A stretch of DNA of 64,000 nucleotides from Daphnia pulex. Taxonomy: Eukaryota > Arthropoda > Branchiopoda > Diplostraca > Daphniidae. Position 1 is the first letter of the stretch, and each line of letters starts with the position of its first letter. A program made the position numbers and the translations under genes. Shown here one piece after another: positions 1 to 11,314 of the stretch. The stretch is from assembly GCF_021134715.1 (NCBI RefSeq), contig NC_060023.1:124001-188000 (forward strand). The letters run 5' to 3'. The notes below the pieces were generated by a model, which saw only the letters and a program-made list of their open reading frames with translations, searched no databases and had not been told where the DNA came from.

Positions 1-911
1 TCGCCTCACCAGCGCTACGTTTTCTTTAGTATCGAGTCGCCGGCCTGGGCCGCCTACAGAGTCGCCCGTATGGCCAATTTCTTCAACTGGACCATGACGT
101 ACCGATGGGACTCGGACATGATTTACCCTTACGGCTACATTGCGCCAACGGGAAACGTCCCCCTTCATCCCACTCCAAATCAAATGAAGAACCTTTTGTT
201 AGCGTCTAATGACACCACCAAAGTTAATTACGCCCAGGGAAAAACGAAAATGGCCGCCTGGTTCGTGTCAAACTGCCAAGCAGTCGTCAGCAGCCGAAAC
301 GAAATGGTCAAAAAACTGCAAAAGTACATGACAATCGACGTGTACGGCAACTGCGGGAACATGACGTGCCCCAAGAAACGTGATAATTCGTTCGTGTCGA
401 GCGACGAGTGCCGGGACATGGTGGCCGACAATTACAAATTCTATTTCGCCCTGGAGAATTCCCTCTGCCGCCATTACGTCACCGAAAAGTATGTGGACAT
501 TTAATTATTTTGCATCTCTTGTTTAATACCCAATTTCCTATTACTCGTGTGTTGTCTAATAGATTTTTCGACAACATGCGCCGCCCGATCCTGCCCGTCG
601 TTTTCGGCCTCCACGACGACCACGAAAAACTGGCACCGCCGCATTCCTTCATCAACGCCGCCAAATTCAAATCAATGAAAGCCCTGGCCGATTATTTGAT
701 CCTCCTGGACAAGAACGACACGCTGTACAACGAGTACTTTTGGTGGAAGCCTCACTTCCGGGTGCGGGACAGCCAGCGGGACAAGAACCTGGGCATGTGC
801 CACCTGTGCGCCGCCCTCCACGACTCAACTCGCCCACCCCAAATCTATGCCGATTTAACCGACTGGTGGGAAACCAAATCCGATTGCGTTTTCTCGCCCG
901 CCATCTTGTGA
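1..911 (+). CDS. Alpha-1,3-fucosyltransferase C-like (GT10), 5' partial
   Basis: Exons 1..488 and 563..911; the 5' part lies outside the window. The protein is a Golgi type II GT10 enzyme that would move fucose from GDP-fucose to GlcNAc, either on the N-glycan core or on antennae. Visible family signatures are an opening HQRYVFFSIESP block, then WTMTYRWDSD, and the nucleotide-sugar-binding block FYFALENSLCRHYVTEKFFD followed by RRPILPVVFG. That block is rebuilt only by splicing: exon 1 ends ACCGAAAA before GTATGT, and exon 2 starts ATTTTTCG after AATAG, giving VTEKFFDN. The C-terminus has the usual CxLC-type Cys pair (MCHLCAALH). It ends at TGA 909-911. The reading frame is open throughout and looks functional. 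The GT10 family is certain; the acceptor (core 1,3 or antennal) cannot be told. Confidence 0.93.
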
Positions 912-982
912 TATACCCTTGCTCGACGTGCTGGGATCACCTATTATGATCCTAATAACTCCCTTCAACAAGAGACTTGTTC

Positions 983-988
983 TGTTAA
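983..988 (+). terminator. Poly(A) signal of the fucosyltransferase
   Basis: AATAAA 72 nt after the stop codon. A second AATAAA lies near 1093. Either could end the GT10 transcript. Confidence 0.5.
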
Positions 989-1187
989 TAAATTCAGCTG
1001 TCGATATAAATACGAAGAAAAAGTGGCTTCAATGTTTTAAGTTATCGAGTTGGAACGAAAGTCTAAACGAGGAAGTTACTCTTCTAAAAAACAAAATAAA
1101 TCTAGTTGCACTTTACTTGGAATTAACTCATGGCCCATGAGTAATAACCCAATACCGTTGATTGTTTATATTACCCACTAGCAAAGT

Positions 1188-2290
1188 TGTGAAATACAAA
1201 ACTGAGCCTGATCTCCAGTACAAACAAGGCGCTATTTAACGAAACCTTTTTGAGTCAACAAAAACGGCAAAAAAAAAACGGCTAACCGCCTATTAGTGCA
1301 GGAATAATTCGTACTATTACTACTACTATTCGTCACGATTGATAATCGACAGCAACAGTCAAAAAAAGGAAGAATAGAGATCAATGTTGTCCTACCTTTC
1401 TGCCTGGGAAATACGGTCAGGCATCCACAGCAGGTGCTCTCCATCCGTAAGTTGAATCCACCAGGCCATGATCTGCATAAGGGGCGTCCTCGTGAGTATC
1501 TCCACCCACACACACATGGGTGTACACGAGGGCATTACAAGAAGGGGGAGTCCACTGTTTTATCTAAAATGAAGTGAAAAAAAATGAGTTACGCAAACTA
1601 AGTAAAGAAACAAAACACAGTAAAAGTTGATAACGAGACAGTAGGTAAACCCCAATTGTTAGTCAGCAGGAGAAGGTACATGGTTTTACGTGTGAAACAT
1701 CTGATTGCATAATTAGAAATATCTAGTAGTTTACGAGTTGATAAAAGTAATGTAAATCATTTACCTAGGCAGAGATGCTGAGACTGTTGCTGGTGATGAG
1801 TCAACACCCAGCAAAACTGGCATATCCTGTTGTAACGGTGGTGGGTTCTGGCCTCCAATCTGCAAAAAGGAGAAGGTTAATATAATGAGAACAAACTGCC
1901 ATGAATTCGACAGGGGGTTTACATGACAATTGCTTTAGTCAGGAACTATAATAACATTCTGAAATTTGGTAACAGGTTTCTATTCAAGCTCCCTATAATC
2001 ATTCTATTTGTCTTCTTAGTTACCTAGAACTCGGCATGGTATTGAGCGATTCTATAAAACGAGAGCCAGTCCAACACACCAGAGTGTTGAAATGACGACC
2101 ACATTTTCGTAATTTTAATTGTTCTACTGTTTTTTCGTGCAGCCACGTTTCCACAACCGTATCTCTTTCCGTTTTCTTTGTTCTCTTTTTCGAAAACACA
2201 AAGAAAGCAGACGACACTAATATTCTAATTAGCCCCAAACTAAAGATATCGATATAAATAATTAAAAATCGATACAAGTTCATCTCGAAA
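1188..2290. repeat. Diverged duplicate block, copy A
   Basis: This block aligns collinearly with 7727-8770, through matching stretches such as CCTGATCT(C/G)CAG, AAAGGAAGAATA followed by TGTCCTACCTTT, and TTGTTGCTGGTGA. On the minus strand both copies keep an exon-like segment: copy A has CAG|ATTGG near 1860 and a GTAAAT donor near 1767. That segment is open in one frame in both copies and shares the pattern GV-x2-SPAT-x-S. It may be the decayed 3' part of an unidentified gene or a conserved non-coding RNA. Both copies lie just downstream of a glycosyltransferase gene. No family was recognised. Confidence 0.55.
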
Positions 2291-2459
2291 CAAAAAAATC
2301 CAATACAACAAATCAAAGTATCAAACCGGAAATAAAATATAGAGATACGATAGAAACTCGTGATAACCTTCGCCAAATAATTTCATCCGCCATGGGTAGC
2401 CTACTGCAGATATTATAGAATCACACATTGAATCAGAAAACCGGGCCGATACGACAACA

Positions 2460-2465
2460 TTTATT
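2460..2465 (-). terminator. Poly(A) signal of the GT7 gene
   Basis: AATAAA on the minus strand, about 125 nt past the stop codon of the GT7 gene. Confidence 0.5.
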
Positions 2466-2590
2466 ATTTCCATAATGCAGCAAAAAAAAAGAAATTTTCG
2501 ATGGCAATCGGTTGGAATTCCACATCATGAACCGAGATTATATAACATAACTTGTATAAATGGTGGGACGTCACGACCCGGGTCTCATCG

Positions 2591-3864
2591 TCACGGGTGA
2601 ATGTCGACGATTACGTGGGTGTAGAGCGGCTTGAGCTGCCGATCTAGTCTCTTGTACACGAGAGTGGCCAATCCGCCGTCAGCCTTGATGTATCCGGTCG
2701 ACGCTTGTTTGAGCAGCCGCTTGCGATCCGGATTGGGCTTGGCTTTCCGATGGGACAGCGACTTGTATCTGGTCAAAGGAATAAAGAGCGACGGCGGCTG
2801 CTGGCCGTCAAAGGCCCTAGTCACCGTCATGTTGTGGGACTTGACCCGGTTGTAAAGCTCATCATCCTCGCCGCCCCAGCCCCAGAAGGCGTTGGAATAG
2901 CCGCCGAGGGTCCGGAAGTCGTTGGCCGACAGGGCCGTCACGCCACCGAAATGATTTCTCGCCGTCGGTCTAGAAATAATAATCATCAAGTGTCAAATCA
3001 CTCGATTTAAATTCAAATTCAATGTTACGTCATACTATACTTGTAATGGTTCAAGTAGTCGATGGAGAAGGACATTTGCCGAGGCCGGCCGTCTTGCGGG
3101 CAGGTGTAAGGATTGGCGTCGTTCTCCGGCAGCAAATCCACGTCGTGAAAGATGACACATTGGAATTTCTCCATTAACAGCTGGGCCTCGTTGAAGCCAA
3201 TGTTCATCAGCATTCCGCGGTTGAAAGGCGAATTACCGTCTGCCATGACACATTCAAAAGTTGAAAATTATAGCGAAAATGATTGAAATAAAAGCAAAGA
3301 ATTTAAATTGATTAATTTATAGTACTGTCGGATTGCTCGACGACGATGATGATGTAGCTGAGCTGCTGCCTCTGCAGGAACGGGTGCATGTAGCGCAGGA
3401 AAACGGCCAAATGGTCGGCCCGGTTGCGATAAGGAACGACGATGGCGATGTGGTTTCGTGACTGGCACTCGGCCGGTTCGTATTTCCCGCCATCTCTGAC
3501 ACGGTCGATTTTAATAACCGATTTTTGATGTTGCTGGTTCTTTCGGAAGACGTCCATTGCCAACGACGAGATGTTTGTCCAGCCAACTGTGATGAAATGA
3601 TGAATTAGATATAGATCAATTTGAATATAGCCTATATAGACGAAAATATGTAAATCCACTCTATTTCTCACTCAGTTTAGGCGATGGAATGGGACACCAT
3701 TCACGGGCGGGATCGGCAGGATCCAACAACGACGAGATGAACGGCTGTTTAGCATGGCGGCTGTTTAGGAAAAGGACGTAAAACGATGCGACAACAATTA
3801 TGATCCAGCAGGTTTTAATGGCGACTCGTAGACCGTGGGAGACGGTGACGACGCAACAGGCCAT
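2591..3864 (-). CDS. Beta-1,4-galactosyltransferase / GalNAc-transferase family (GT7)
   Basis: Four exons (3672-3864, 3326-3586, 3041-3239, 2591-2969) join without a break into 343 aa. It is a type II Golgi protein: a short cytosolic tail, a membrane anchor at about 17-34, a stem, then the catalytic domain. GT7 motifs occur in order: PYRNRADHL (116-124), FNRGMLMNIGF (157-167), the metal-binding FHDVDLLPEND (183-192, DVD at 184-186), FGGVTAL (225-231), and GWGGEDDE (248-255). These belong to beta-1,4-GalT 1-6 and the invertebrate beta-1,4-GalNAcTs, which extend GlcNAc. The donor-choosing residue (Tyr289 in bovine B4GALT1; Ile in insect and worm GalNAcTs, as I recall) is His224 here, so the donor (UDP-Gal or UDP-GalNAc) is uncertain. 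The start is the first in-frame ATG before the anchor. It is divergent from the sulfotransferase at 4565. Confidence 0.95.
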
Positions 3865-4564
3865 CGTCGTTGGCCGTTCTCAATTGTTTCAAGTCCCATC
3901 TCCAAGTGAACGGTGCACCATGTATTTGTTATTCGCCGCTTTTATTCCGTCTTATGGCAGTAGTGTCGCTAAGAAATCAAGGACGCCCAGCCATCAATAA
4001 ATAAAGGTCCGTCCAGCACACACATCCGATCGAGATCCTGATTATTTTCAGTGTCGCTTATTATTCTTCCTAAATAAAACCGAAATTGAATTGCATTAAA
4101 TTTTTTTCTAATCGAAATCTTATTACATTGAATGTTGCACGTCGATGACCTATAGGAGTCAATGTCCGAGCGAGATGACGACGCCAATCTAATGAAAAAC
4201 GAAACAGACTAAAACCGGTTAGTCAACCATCAGTTTATTCCGCCCATCCAACAGTTGGATCGTGAATGTTTTCCGTACTTGAGTTAACACAGTAGTGCTT
4301 GGTATTTTGCTGCATTGGAACCATAGGGCAGGGCAGCAGTTTTCATTTGCATATTCAAGAGTTCATCGGCTCGCCAATAATCTCAGACTTGTTTCTTTCT
4401 TTTTACTTTTGAAGGTTTTCCCCCACCACTTGGATTGGCACGATAGGACAGCAGCACTGCTGCGCAACAGCTGGGCAGAACTCGTAGTGGATGGACTCGA
4501 GTCGACTGGTTCAATTACTGCAGTTGTTGTAATAAAATACGCCACGAAATTAGTTCCATCAAAC
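3865..4564. promoter_or_regulatory. Shared head-to-head intergenic region
   Basis: These 700 bp separate the start codons of two divergently oriented Golgi-enzyme genes (GT7 on minus, sulfotransferase on plus). Both promoters and 5' UTRs must lie here unless there are upstream non-coding exons. I saw no convincing TATA box. A frame stays open upstream of the sulfotransferase ATG from 4295, but it has no ATG start. Confidence 0.5.
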
Positions 4565-5627
4565 ATGTCGAGATTGGTTGTGTCGAGATTTTGCTTCCGT
4601 CAAATTGTTTTCTGCTGTTTTTTGTGTGTCGTGTCGCTCCTATTGTTCCTCAATCAGCCCGGCAATTTGAATAACTACGTGTCGGCCGTGTTAGCAGATC
4701 CGCCCAGGACGGAACTGATGGAAATCCAACAACTAGAGAGGCTGAATTTGTTACAGGAGAAATGCCGAATCACGACAGCGACCAATCATCAACCGAATAA
4801 GCGAAAAATAGCGGCCAATCCTGTCCGGTTCAAAATTGAGGATCGACATCGGGTCATGTACTGCGATGTTCCCAAAGTAAAAAGAATTCCAATTTTCATC
4901 AAGTGACTAATAAATAAAACTAAATCTGATTGACAATTTCTATTAGGTGGCCAGCACGAATCTGAAGGGACTCATGTTGATTCTATCGGGACAGGTGGAG
5001 ACGGACGATTTGTCGTCCATCCCGAGATTGACCATCCACGAACAAAATCCAATGCGAATTTTGAACGCCAACAATTTGAACGACACGATGAAAAACGGAC
5101 TGGGCAATTTCACCAAATTCATTTTCGTTCGCCATCCGTTCGAAAGGCTCGTCTCGGCCTACCGGGACAAATTGGCCGGCAACGACGCCTTTTACAAAAA
5201 GACCATCGGAAAACAAATCATCCGCAAATATCGTCAACATCCCAGTCAGCTTTCACTGGAAATGGGTAATGACGTCACTTTTCCCGAATTCGTCCGTTTC
5301 ATCGTCGACGAGTGGAGAAACGGACGGAAACCGCTGGACGTTCATTGGCGGCCGGTCGTCGACCTTTGCCATCCGTGTGACATGCAATTCCATTTCATCG
5401 GGAAATTTGAAACGTTGAACCAAGACGTCAATTTACTGCTGGACAAATTGAACGAAACTGACCTGAGTCGAATCTTTGCGGGACAGCCGAATAAGCCGAA
5501 AACGACGTCGTCTCTGTGGAAGGAATCGATGAAAATGATCAGCCACCAACAGCTGAGTGATTTGAATCAAATGTTTGCCGACGATTTCCGGTTGTTCGGA
5601 TACCCGCAATACACCGCAGAAAAATGA
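4565..5627 (+). CDS. Carbohydrate sulfotransferase, CHST8-14 type (Sulfotransfer_2)
   Basis: Exons 4565..4876 and 4947..5627 give 330 aa. It is a Golgi type II sulfotransferase that uses PAPS to sulfate GalNAc or galactose in chondroitin/dermatan-type or HNK-1-type glycans. The N-terminus has a hydrophobic anchor at about 10-32. The 5'-phosphosulfate-binding motif CDVPKVASTNLKG (about 99-112) is assembled across the splice junction (CCC AAA | GTG GCC). The 3'-phosphate-binding motif FVRHPFERLVSAYRDK starts at about residue 164. Length and motif spacing match CHST11/13/14-like proteins. Conserved C-terminal features are WRPVVDLCHPC and FIGKFETLNQD. ATG 4565 was chosen because it directly precedes the anchor. 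The exact acceptor sugar cannot be set from sequence. An AATAAA lies at 5796-5801. Confidence 0.93.
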
Positions 5628-6413
5628 TTCGCTTTGCTCATTCAAATTATTTGTGTAATTCGCATCTATTGATTCTAAATATAATACAGACTATATTAAA
5701 ATTCAATCGACTGTGCTAAATAATCAAATCGTGATATGATAGTTAATATATCCGGCTGCTGATATTTGGTCGACTTCAAGGGCAGCCACTTATATAATAA
5801 AGCTAAAAAATACAATGAAAGAAAAAGTAGAAAATTGGTAGATTATTCGTGCTCTGGTTGGATACGACCTTGGCTGTAGCACTAACAACTCGACAGTCAA
5901 CTTTTGACCATTGGAAAGTTCATTGTATGATAGTTTCACTCCTTTTTGATGCTATCGCCGACCGGTTTTCCTATTCAAAGGGACTGTAGATACTAACGTT
6001 TGAGACGAGTCTTTCATCGTCAACTGCAGTCATCACCAATGTGTACGTGTTTTCTGATGGTTGTCGACCTCCTCCCTCCCAAAAAGAAATTCAATTCAAA
6101 TCCAGCAGCGCCCATTTAATAGCATCTCTCCTTTTACGTTCAACCCAACTCGCCAATTGTCGCCGAGGGCATCGGATGGAAAACCAGTTGGCCAGCTGCT
6201 GTTGATGCAATCAAACTCGATTCCTGCTTCGTGTTCGCCTTTTGTTTATTTGCAATTGAATTAGTCTGCACGGTGGAAGGTTTCCGCACGAGCTTCAACT
6301 GTTTCAGCATCAGTTGAATCCAATCAAATCAAAAGACATTTCATTTCATTGTGACCGTTTGCAACACAGCAGCGCTGGAATTGATTCGTTTTACCTACAA
6401 ATTGGTGGTGCAA
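5628..6413. other. Intergenic, 5' flank of GT32 gene 1
   Basis: Holds the AATAAA at 5796-5801 of the sulfotransferase and the upstream region of the next gene. No RNA gene, repeat or additional gene was seen. Confidence 0.5.
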
Positions 6414-7624
6414 ATGTGGATCTTGCAACAGCAGAAATGGCGCCAGCATCCGCTCGTATCCAGCGCCATTTCCTACATGCGCCGCTCATACGTTTTCTTC
6501 TGTTCCCTCTACTTTAGTTTCATCCTCACCGGATTCCTCATCAACATTGCCACAAGTTTGGACCAGTTTTCCGTTTCATCTCTCGTTCAATTTAAATGAA
6601 ACGGTTTTTAATTATAGAAAAGTTATCAACATTTGCTAGCGATCCAGTAGGACAAATGGCTCCAGCATTCCGGATTGGAACAATTGGGGAACTCTGCGAA
6701 TCAAATTCGCCGCTCACCGAAAAGACCATCATCTTTATCGAAACTTCCGGCGGGAATTGCCTGCGACCCCGCCAGGCCTGCGCCATCGAATCGGCCGCCA
6801 GGACCAATCCGGACATGAAGATCCGAGTCCACATGGCCACCAGTCCCCCACCCGGAAATCCGGAACTGGATGGCGGCTACGGACTCGATGAAAATTGCCA
6901 GTCGATGGACGTTTTAAATCGACTGGACAACGTCCAAATCATCCGCGAAGATTTGACGCGACATCTTCTAGGCACTCCGCTAGAGGCGCTGCTGCGCGGC
7001 GGTAAATTTGAAAAGAGCAAATTCAGTTTTCAACATTTGAGCGACGTCGTGCGGATCGCCATGCTCCACAAATCGGGCGGCATCTACCTGGACCTGGACG
7101 TCGTCGTCCTGCGCTCCCTCGGCTGCCTGAGGAACACGGCCGGCGAAGTCCGTTCGCCCGAATACAAGGCCGGCATCGAGAACGGCGTCTTGATTTTCGA
7201 CAAGGGACACGAATTGCTCAATCAATACATGCGGCTGATGGAGCGGGAATACGACCCCCTGGGCAGGGAATCCATCGGACCACTCGCATTCATAAAAGCC
7301 GCCAGGGATTTTTGCGGATTTGACGTTTGCGAAGGCTGCAATTTCGGCCAACTGTGGGTCTGCCGTAACAACTGGAACCTTACCGTTCTGTACCCCGAGG
7401 CTTTCTACCCGATACCTTTTCGGAACAGGGAACGATTTTACGAGCCCAATTTCCCTCTGACTGAGCTGGACAACCTGCAGACGAGTTACATCGTTCACGT
7501 TTACGGAGCCGGGCACGGGGCCCAAGTGGCTCCGTCCAGCCTCTACGGTTTTCTGGCTCAACGTTTCTGTCCAGCCGTTTACGGGGCCAGTCATTCCAAA
7601 TCTCGAAATAAACATAAATTCTAA
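6414..7624 (+). CDS. Alpha-1,4-glycosyltransferase, A4GALT-like paralogue 1 (GT32)
   Basis: Exons 6414..6555 and 6618..7624 give 382 aa. The family includes lactosylceramide 4-alpha-galactosyltransferase (Gb3 synthase), alpha-1,4-GlcNAc-transferase and arthropod alpha-1,4-GalNAc-transferase, all retaining Golgi enzymes. A membrane anchor (about residues 23-44) ends with INIAT. The sugar-binding DXD region has FIETSGGNCLRPRQACAIES and then YLDLDVVVLRSL, with DLD at 206-208. The C-terminal Gb3-synthase region has VHVYGAGHGAQ. The 62-bp intron is phase 1 with a weak GTTTGG donor. I infer it from the splice position shared with the other three paralogues and because it joins two otherwise out-of-frame segments. 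ATG 6414 is the first in-frame ATG before the anchor. The catalytic part is nearly identical to paralogue 3. An AATAAA lies at 7719-7724. Confidence 0.93.
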
Positions 7625-7726
7625 TCAGTCAAACGAGGAGGTGCTGCAGGTGTGGCGGCAGGTCCTACTTGGTTACTAAATTTTCTTGTTGCCCTTTGGT
7701 TGAAGTGTTTAAAGTTCAAATAAAGT

Positions 7727-8770
7727 TGTGAGGTACAGAAAACAAAAACAAGCCTGATCTGCAGTCGTTAGACAAATGAGATTTTTAGTGAACCCTAACT
7801 TAGAACAAACGGAGAGAGAAAACAGTTGCGGTCAATGGCCTAGCTCAGGAAAAAAACGTACTCCGTGACTACTACCAAAAACTGTCAAAAAGGAAGAATA
7901 AGGATCGATTTTGTCCTACCTTTTTGACTGGAGAATACACCCCGGCATCCGCAGTTGCTCCATCCATCCGCTGAAGAGTTGAATTAGACCAGACGGAATA
8001 GAAGAAAGGGGGTCCTGCTCGTTAATACAGCACCCACATTCCCATGGGCGTAGGTACACGTTGAAATTTAAAGAAAGGGGAGGAAAGAGAGTAAGTCAAT
8101 TAACTTGTTGCACATTCGATTGCATTCCAATGCAGTGGGAGTTCTTTATCTAAATAAAAATAGAAAATGGGTTACGAATAAATATTAACAGAATAAAAAA
8201 CAAGTCACGAAAAGTTGAAAATAGTAAACTAGGTAAACCTTAACTGTAAATAAATGGGAGAAGTAAAGGTTTACATGTAATGCACTGCATTGATGCAGGT
8301 AATGCAGCATTAAAATATCCAGCATGTCACACAGGTCAATAAATTAAAGTAAAGAAAATCATTACCCAAGCGATGAGATCCTGGAGATTGTTGCTGGTGA
8401 CATGTTGACACCTGCACAATATTCTTGCATATTGTGTGGCTGGCTCTGGTCCCAAATCTGCAAATAAGAAAAAGATTACGCAGTACCAAACAAACTGCCA
8501 TGCATCAACAGCAATCACATGATAAAAATGCTAGTCAAGAACTATAACATTTCACAAATTTGAAACATGTTCAACTCGTTTACAACTCCCACAATCTTCT
8601 TAGTTTTATTTACCCTCTTGAACTCTGTCTCTGACTTTTTCGAAATTTTACGAAAATAGACGACACTTTGTCGAATTTTCTTCTAGTTTAGTCAGCATGC
8701 TTATGCTTAAGATAAAACGATGTCGATAGAAATTAGAAATGATAAAAATCAAACTCCCCCCTCAAAATCC
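7727..8770. repeat. Diverged duplicate block, copy B
   Basis: Partner of 1188-2290 in the same orientation. The exon-like segment is kept on the minus strand (CAG|ATTTGG near 8459, donor GGGTAATG near 8370). The second segment, near 7920-8040, has picked up an early stop compared with copy A, so copy B looks more decayed. Short motifs such as AAAACCGGGCC also recur outside the block, at about 2437 and 9110, so the original duplication may have been longer. Confidence 0.5.
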
Positions 8771-10073
8771 AAACCGGTTAAAAAATGATAAGGGAATAAG
8801 TTTTAATTGAAATCCAATACCATTTCTGTTTGAATGTTTGGTACATAATTTCCCGGTAAAAAGACCCACACCCTACCACACAATTAAAAAAACAAATTGA
8901 TTCTTCGACTGCTCTCCCCCCACCCCACCCCACCCCAAAAAATCGACCCCTTCCCTCTTGGAAAGTTGGAAGCCAAGTTTGGTTTTATTCTATTTACTTA
9001 GCTTAAATTTATTTAGTTTTTTTTAACCCAATCATTTTTATGAGATATTTTTTTCAAGACAAATTTTATAAGAAAATTGATAAAAAATAATATCGCAATC
9101 TGGCAAATGCAAAACCGGGCCATCCTAGATTGCAGACTAATCATGTCCATGTCAACATGTCATGTCACAATTTATAGTGAACGACACGTGAGAACTGAAA
9201 CGCCTTTTTTATTTTACCTATAAATTGAGAAAATGCTAGAAATCATCGATAAAACCCACAAGGAAATAATAGTATGTACTGTACGCTTCACAACTGACTT
9301 TCTACTATATTTTGGCAGGTATGTTTCAATGTTTGTCTCAATTTTTAAAACCAGAGCGTGAATTATTTCGTGATGTAAAAAAGCTGCCAGCTAGGCAGAC
9401 TTGAGGTCTTTTTATTGTCAGAGGCCATAAGGCTGAGGCAACCGTGGTTGAATAGAAGAAAATGACAAAGGCATCATCCATGTGAACAAGTCACTTGGTG
9501 GTTCTCGTTGGTGAAGCGACTTGAACACTCAGAACTACGTTTAGTTTTTATCCAGTTTAAAAACTAGATTTAACTGAATTAATATTATCTATTTCTTGCT
9601 ACTTTTATTTGAAAAACTCGAAATTTATATTCCATTTTAAAATAACGTTTTCGAAAAACCAGATGATTTAATTCAGTTTTATTTACAGTTTTGACGAGAT
9701 TTGGAGAGTTGTGAACGAATCGTCGTTAGTTTTCTCAAAGTGGCTCAGTGATGCAGATTAATTTTATTTGAAATGTATTACAATAAGCTGACCTTGATGT
9801 ATAGTTTTGATAGGCTCAGCTGCATGCCTGCATTGTTGATAAATGGATTGGATAAGAAACCGGTTAATGTGTTCTTTGGTAGGCAACTTTTCGACATGGA
9901 ACTTTGAAAATGTAATGGGAAACGGAAAACCTGTTTTGCTCGTCGTCGCTTTCACACATTCTACTTTCCCGACAACGTTCATGGCCAACCCTACATACAC
10001 ACACATCAGTAGTCAGTAGGACATTGGTTGCCTATCAGGAGCGGATGCAACAGTTGGATTCGTCGAGGCAATA
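8771..10073. other. Intergenic, AT-rich with one C-rich tract
   Basis: No gene recognised. A run of CCCCA/CCACC units lies at about 8916-8939. The 5' flank of the next sulfotransferase gene is at the right end. Confidence 0.5.
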
Positions 10074-11314
10074 ATGATGGGAAGACGGCCCGTTATTATT
10101 CTTGTCTGTTTGACACTCGTTTTGACTTTGGCGTACCTCATTGATTCACCAGCAGCAATTCCTTACTACCGAGGACTCGATTCCTACCATACAGCAGGTG
10201 AGATTCCAAATATATTTTATCCGCACTCAATAAGGGATCGGCCATCATATTCAACGTCATGTGTGTGGTGTCTATTCGTGAGAAAGTATTTGGATGTCGT
10301 CGTTTTTTGTGCTGTTGCAACAAGCCCTGCATCAGGATGATGGCCACTTCCTATGGACATCAAGTTAAATGATTGAACATCAAGTTCCTTATATTAATAT
10401 TCTAACATCATATAATTTCCTCGTATATTTACTATTTATTTTAAAATTCACTTGGATTAATGATAGGAGACCCAGTGGCAACGTCAGGCAACACCAGGCG
10501 GATTTTGATCGTGTCGACTTGGCGGTCGGGATCGTCGTTCCTGGGCGAACTCATCGCCAGTTCGCCCGGCGTTTTCTATTCGTTCGAGCCAATGGCCAAA
10601 CACGTCCCGTTCCTGTTCCGCTGCCACTTTCCCGACGACTACATCCGGTTCATCAACGGGACCAATCACGTGAAACTCAACCGGCGGATCTACGACGAGT
10701 GCCAATATTACAAGCGACCGTCCTTGTGCCACCAGCCGCAAATGCTGGCCCAGCTCTGCGCTTCATTTCCCGTCAATTTGATCAAGGCCGTCGAGTTGTC
10801 GGTCAAAGATCTCGTCGCCTTCACCACCAATTCGTCGTCGGCTCTTGCCGGCGATCCCGTGACGGACCGTTGGAAAATTATTTACCTGGTCCGCGATCCA
10901 CGCGGCACCATGGCCTCCAGGGCCAAATTGAAGTGGTGCATGGCCAATCGGAATTGCCGGGAACCGGCTCGACTCTGTAGCCGCATCGAAGAAGATTTCG
11001 ACTTGCTGGAAAAACATTTCACGGCCGGCCGGGATTACCTGCTCCTGAAATTCGAAGATTTGGCCGTCAACGTTCAATCGGAGACGGAGAAACTTTTCCG
11101 TTTCCTCCAACTGCCCGTCACGAACCTCACGACGGCCTTTCTCGACACCCACACGCAGTCGAATAATCAAACGGCCGAAAAGGATCCGTTTTCCACCGTT
11201 CGCAAATCGGACGCCGTGGCGTTCGGCTGGAAAAGGAAATTGTCGCCGAAACAAATCGCCAACATTACCGAGTCCTGCGCGCCACTTTTGAAAAAGATGG
11301 GCGTGATCGTTTAG
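10074..11314 (+). CDS. Carbohydrate 6-O-sulfotransferase, CHST1/3-like (Sulfotransfer_1)
   Basis: Exons 10074..10197 and 10467..11314 give 323 aa. It is a Golgi type II PAPS-dependent enzyme of the GlcNAc/Gal/GalNAc 6-O-sulfotransferase group (CHST1-7), with likely acceptors being chondroitin, keratan-type or mucin-type chains. The anchor spans about residues 7-25. The 5'-phosphosulfate loop is STWRSGSSFLGEL (about 58-70), followed by FEP at 81-83. The 3'-phosphate loop is YLVRDPRGTMASR (about 181-193, RDPR at 184-187). The first intron (GTGAGA...ATAG, phase 1) joins the anchor exon to the catalytic exon, and splicing GCA G|GA GAC keeps the frame. It lies between two GT32 paralogues on the same strand. 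An AATAAA at 11459-11464 probably ends the transcript. Substrate position is inferred from family only. Confidence 0.93.

Noticed and set aside
919..1140. 73-aa frame after the fucosyltransferase
   Set aside because: Lies in the 3' UTR over its poly(A) signal; no recognisable feature.
6980..7615. Long antisense open frame opposite GT32 gene 1 (similar ones opposite genes 3 and 4 and the sulfotransferases)
   Set aside because: They mirror codon-biased coding strands, contain no known domain, and start at non-ATG codons or have no splice support.
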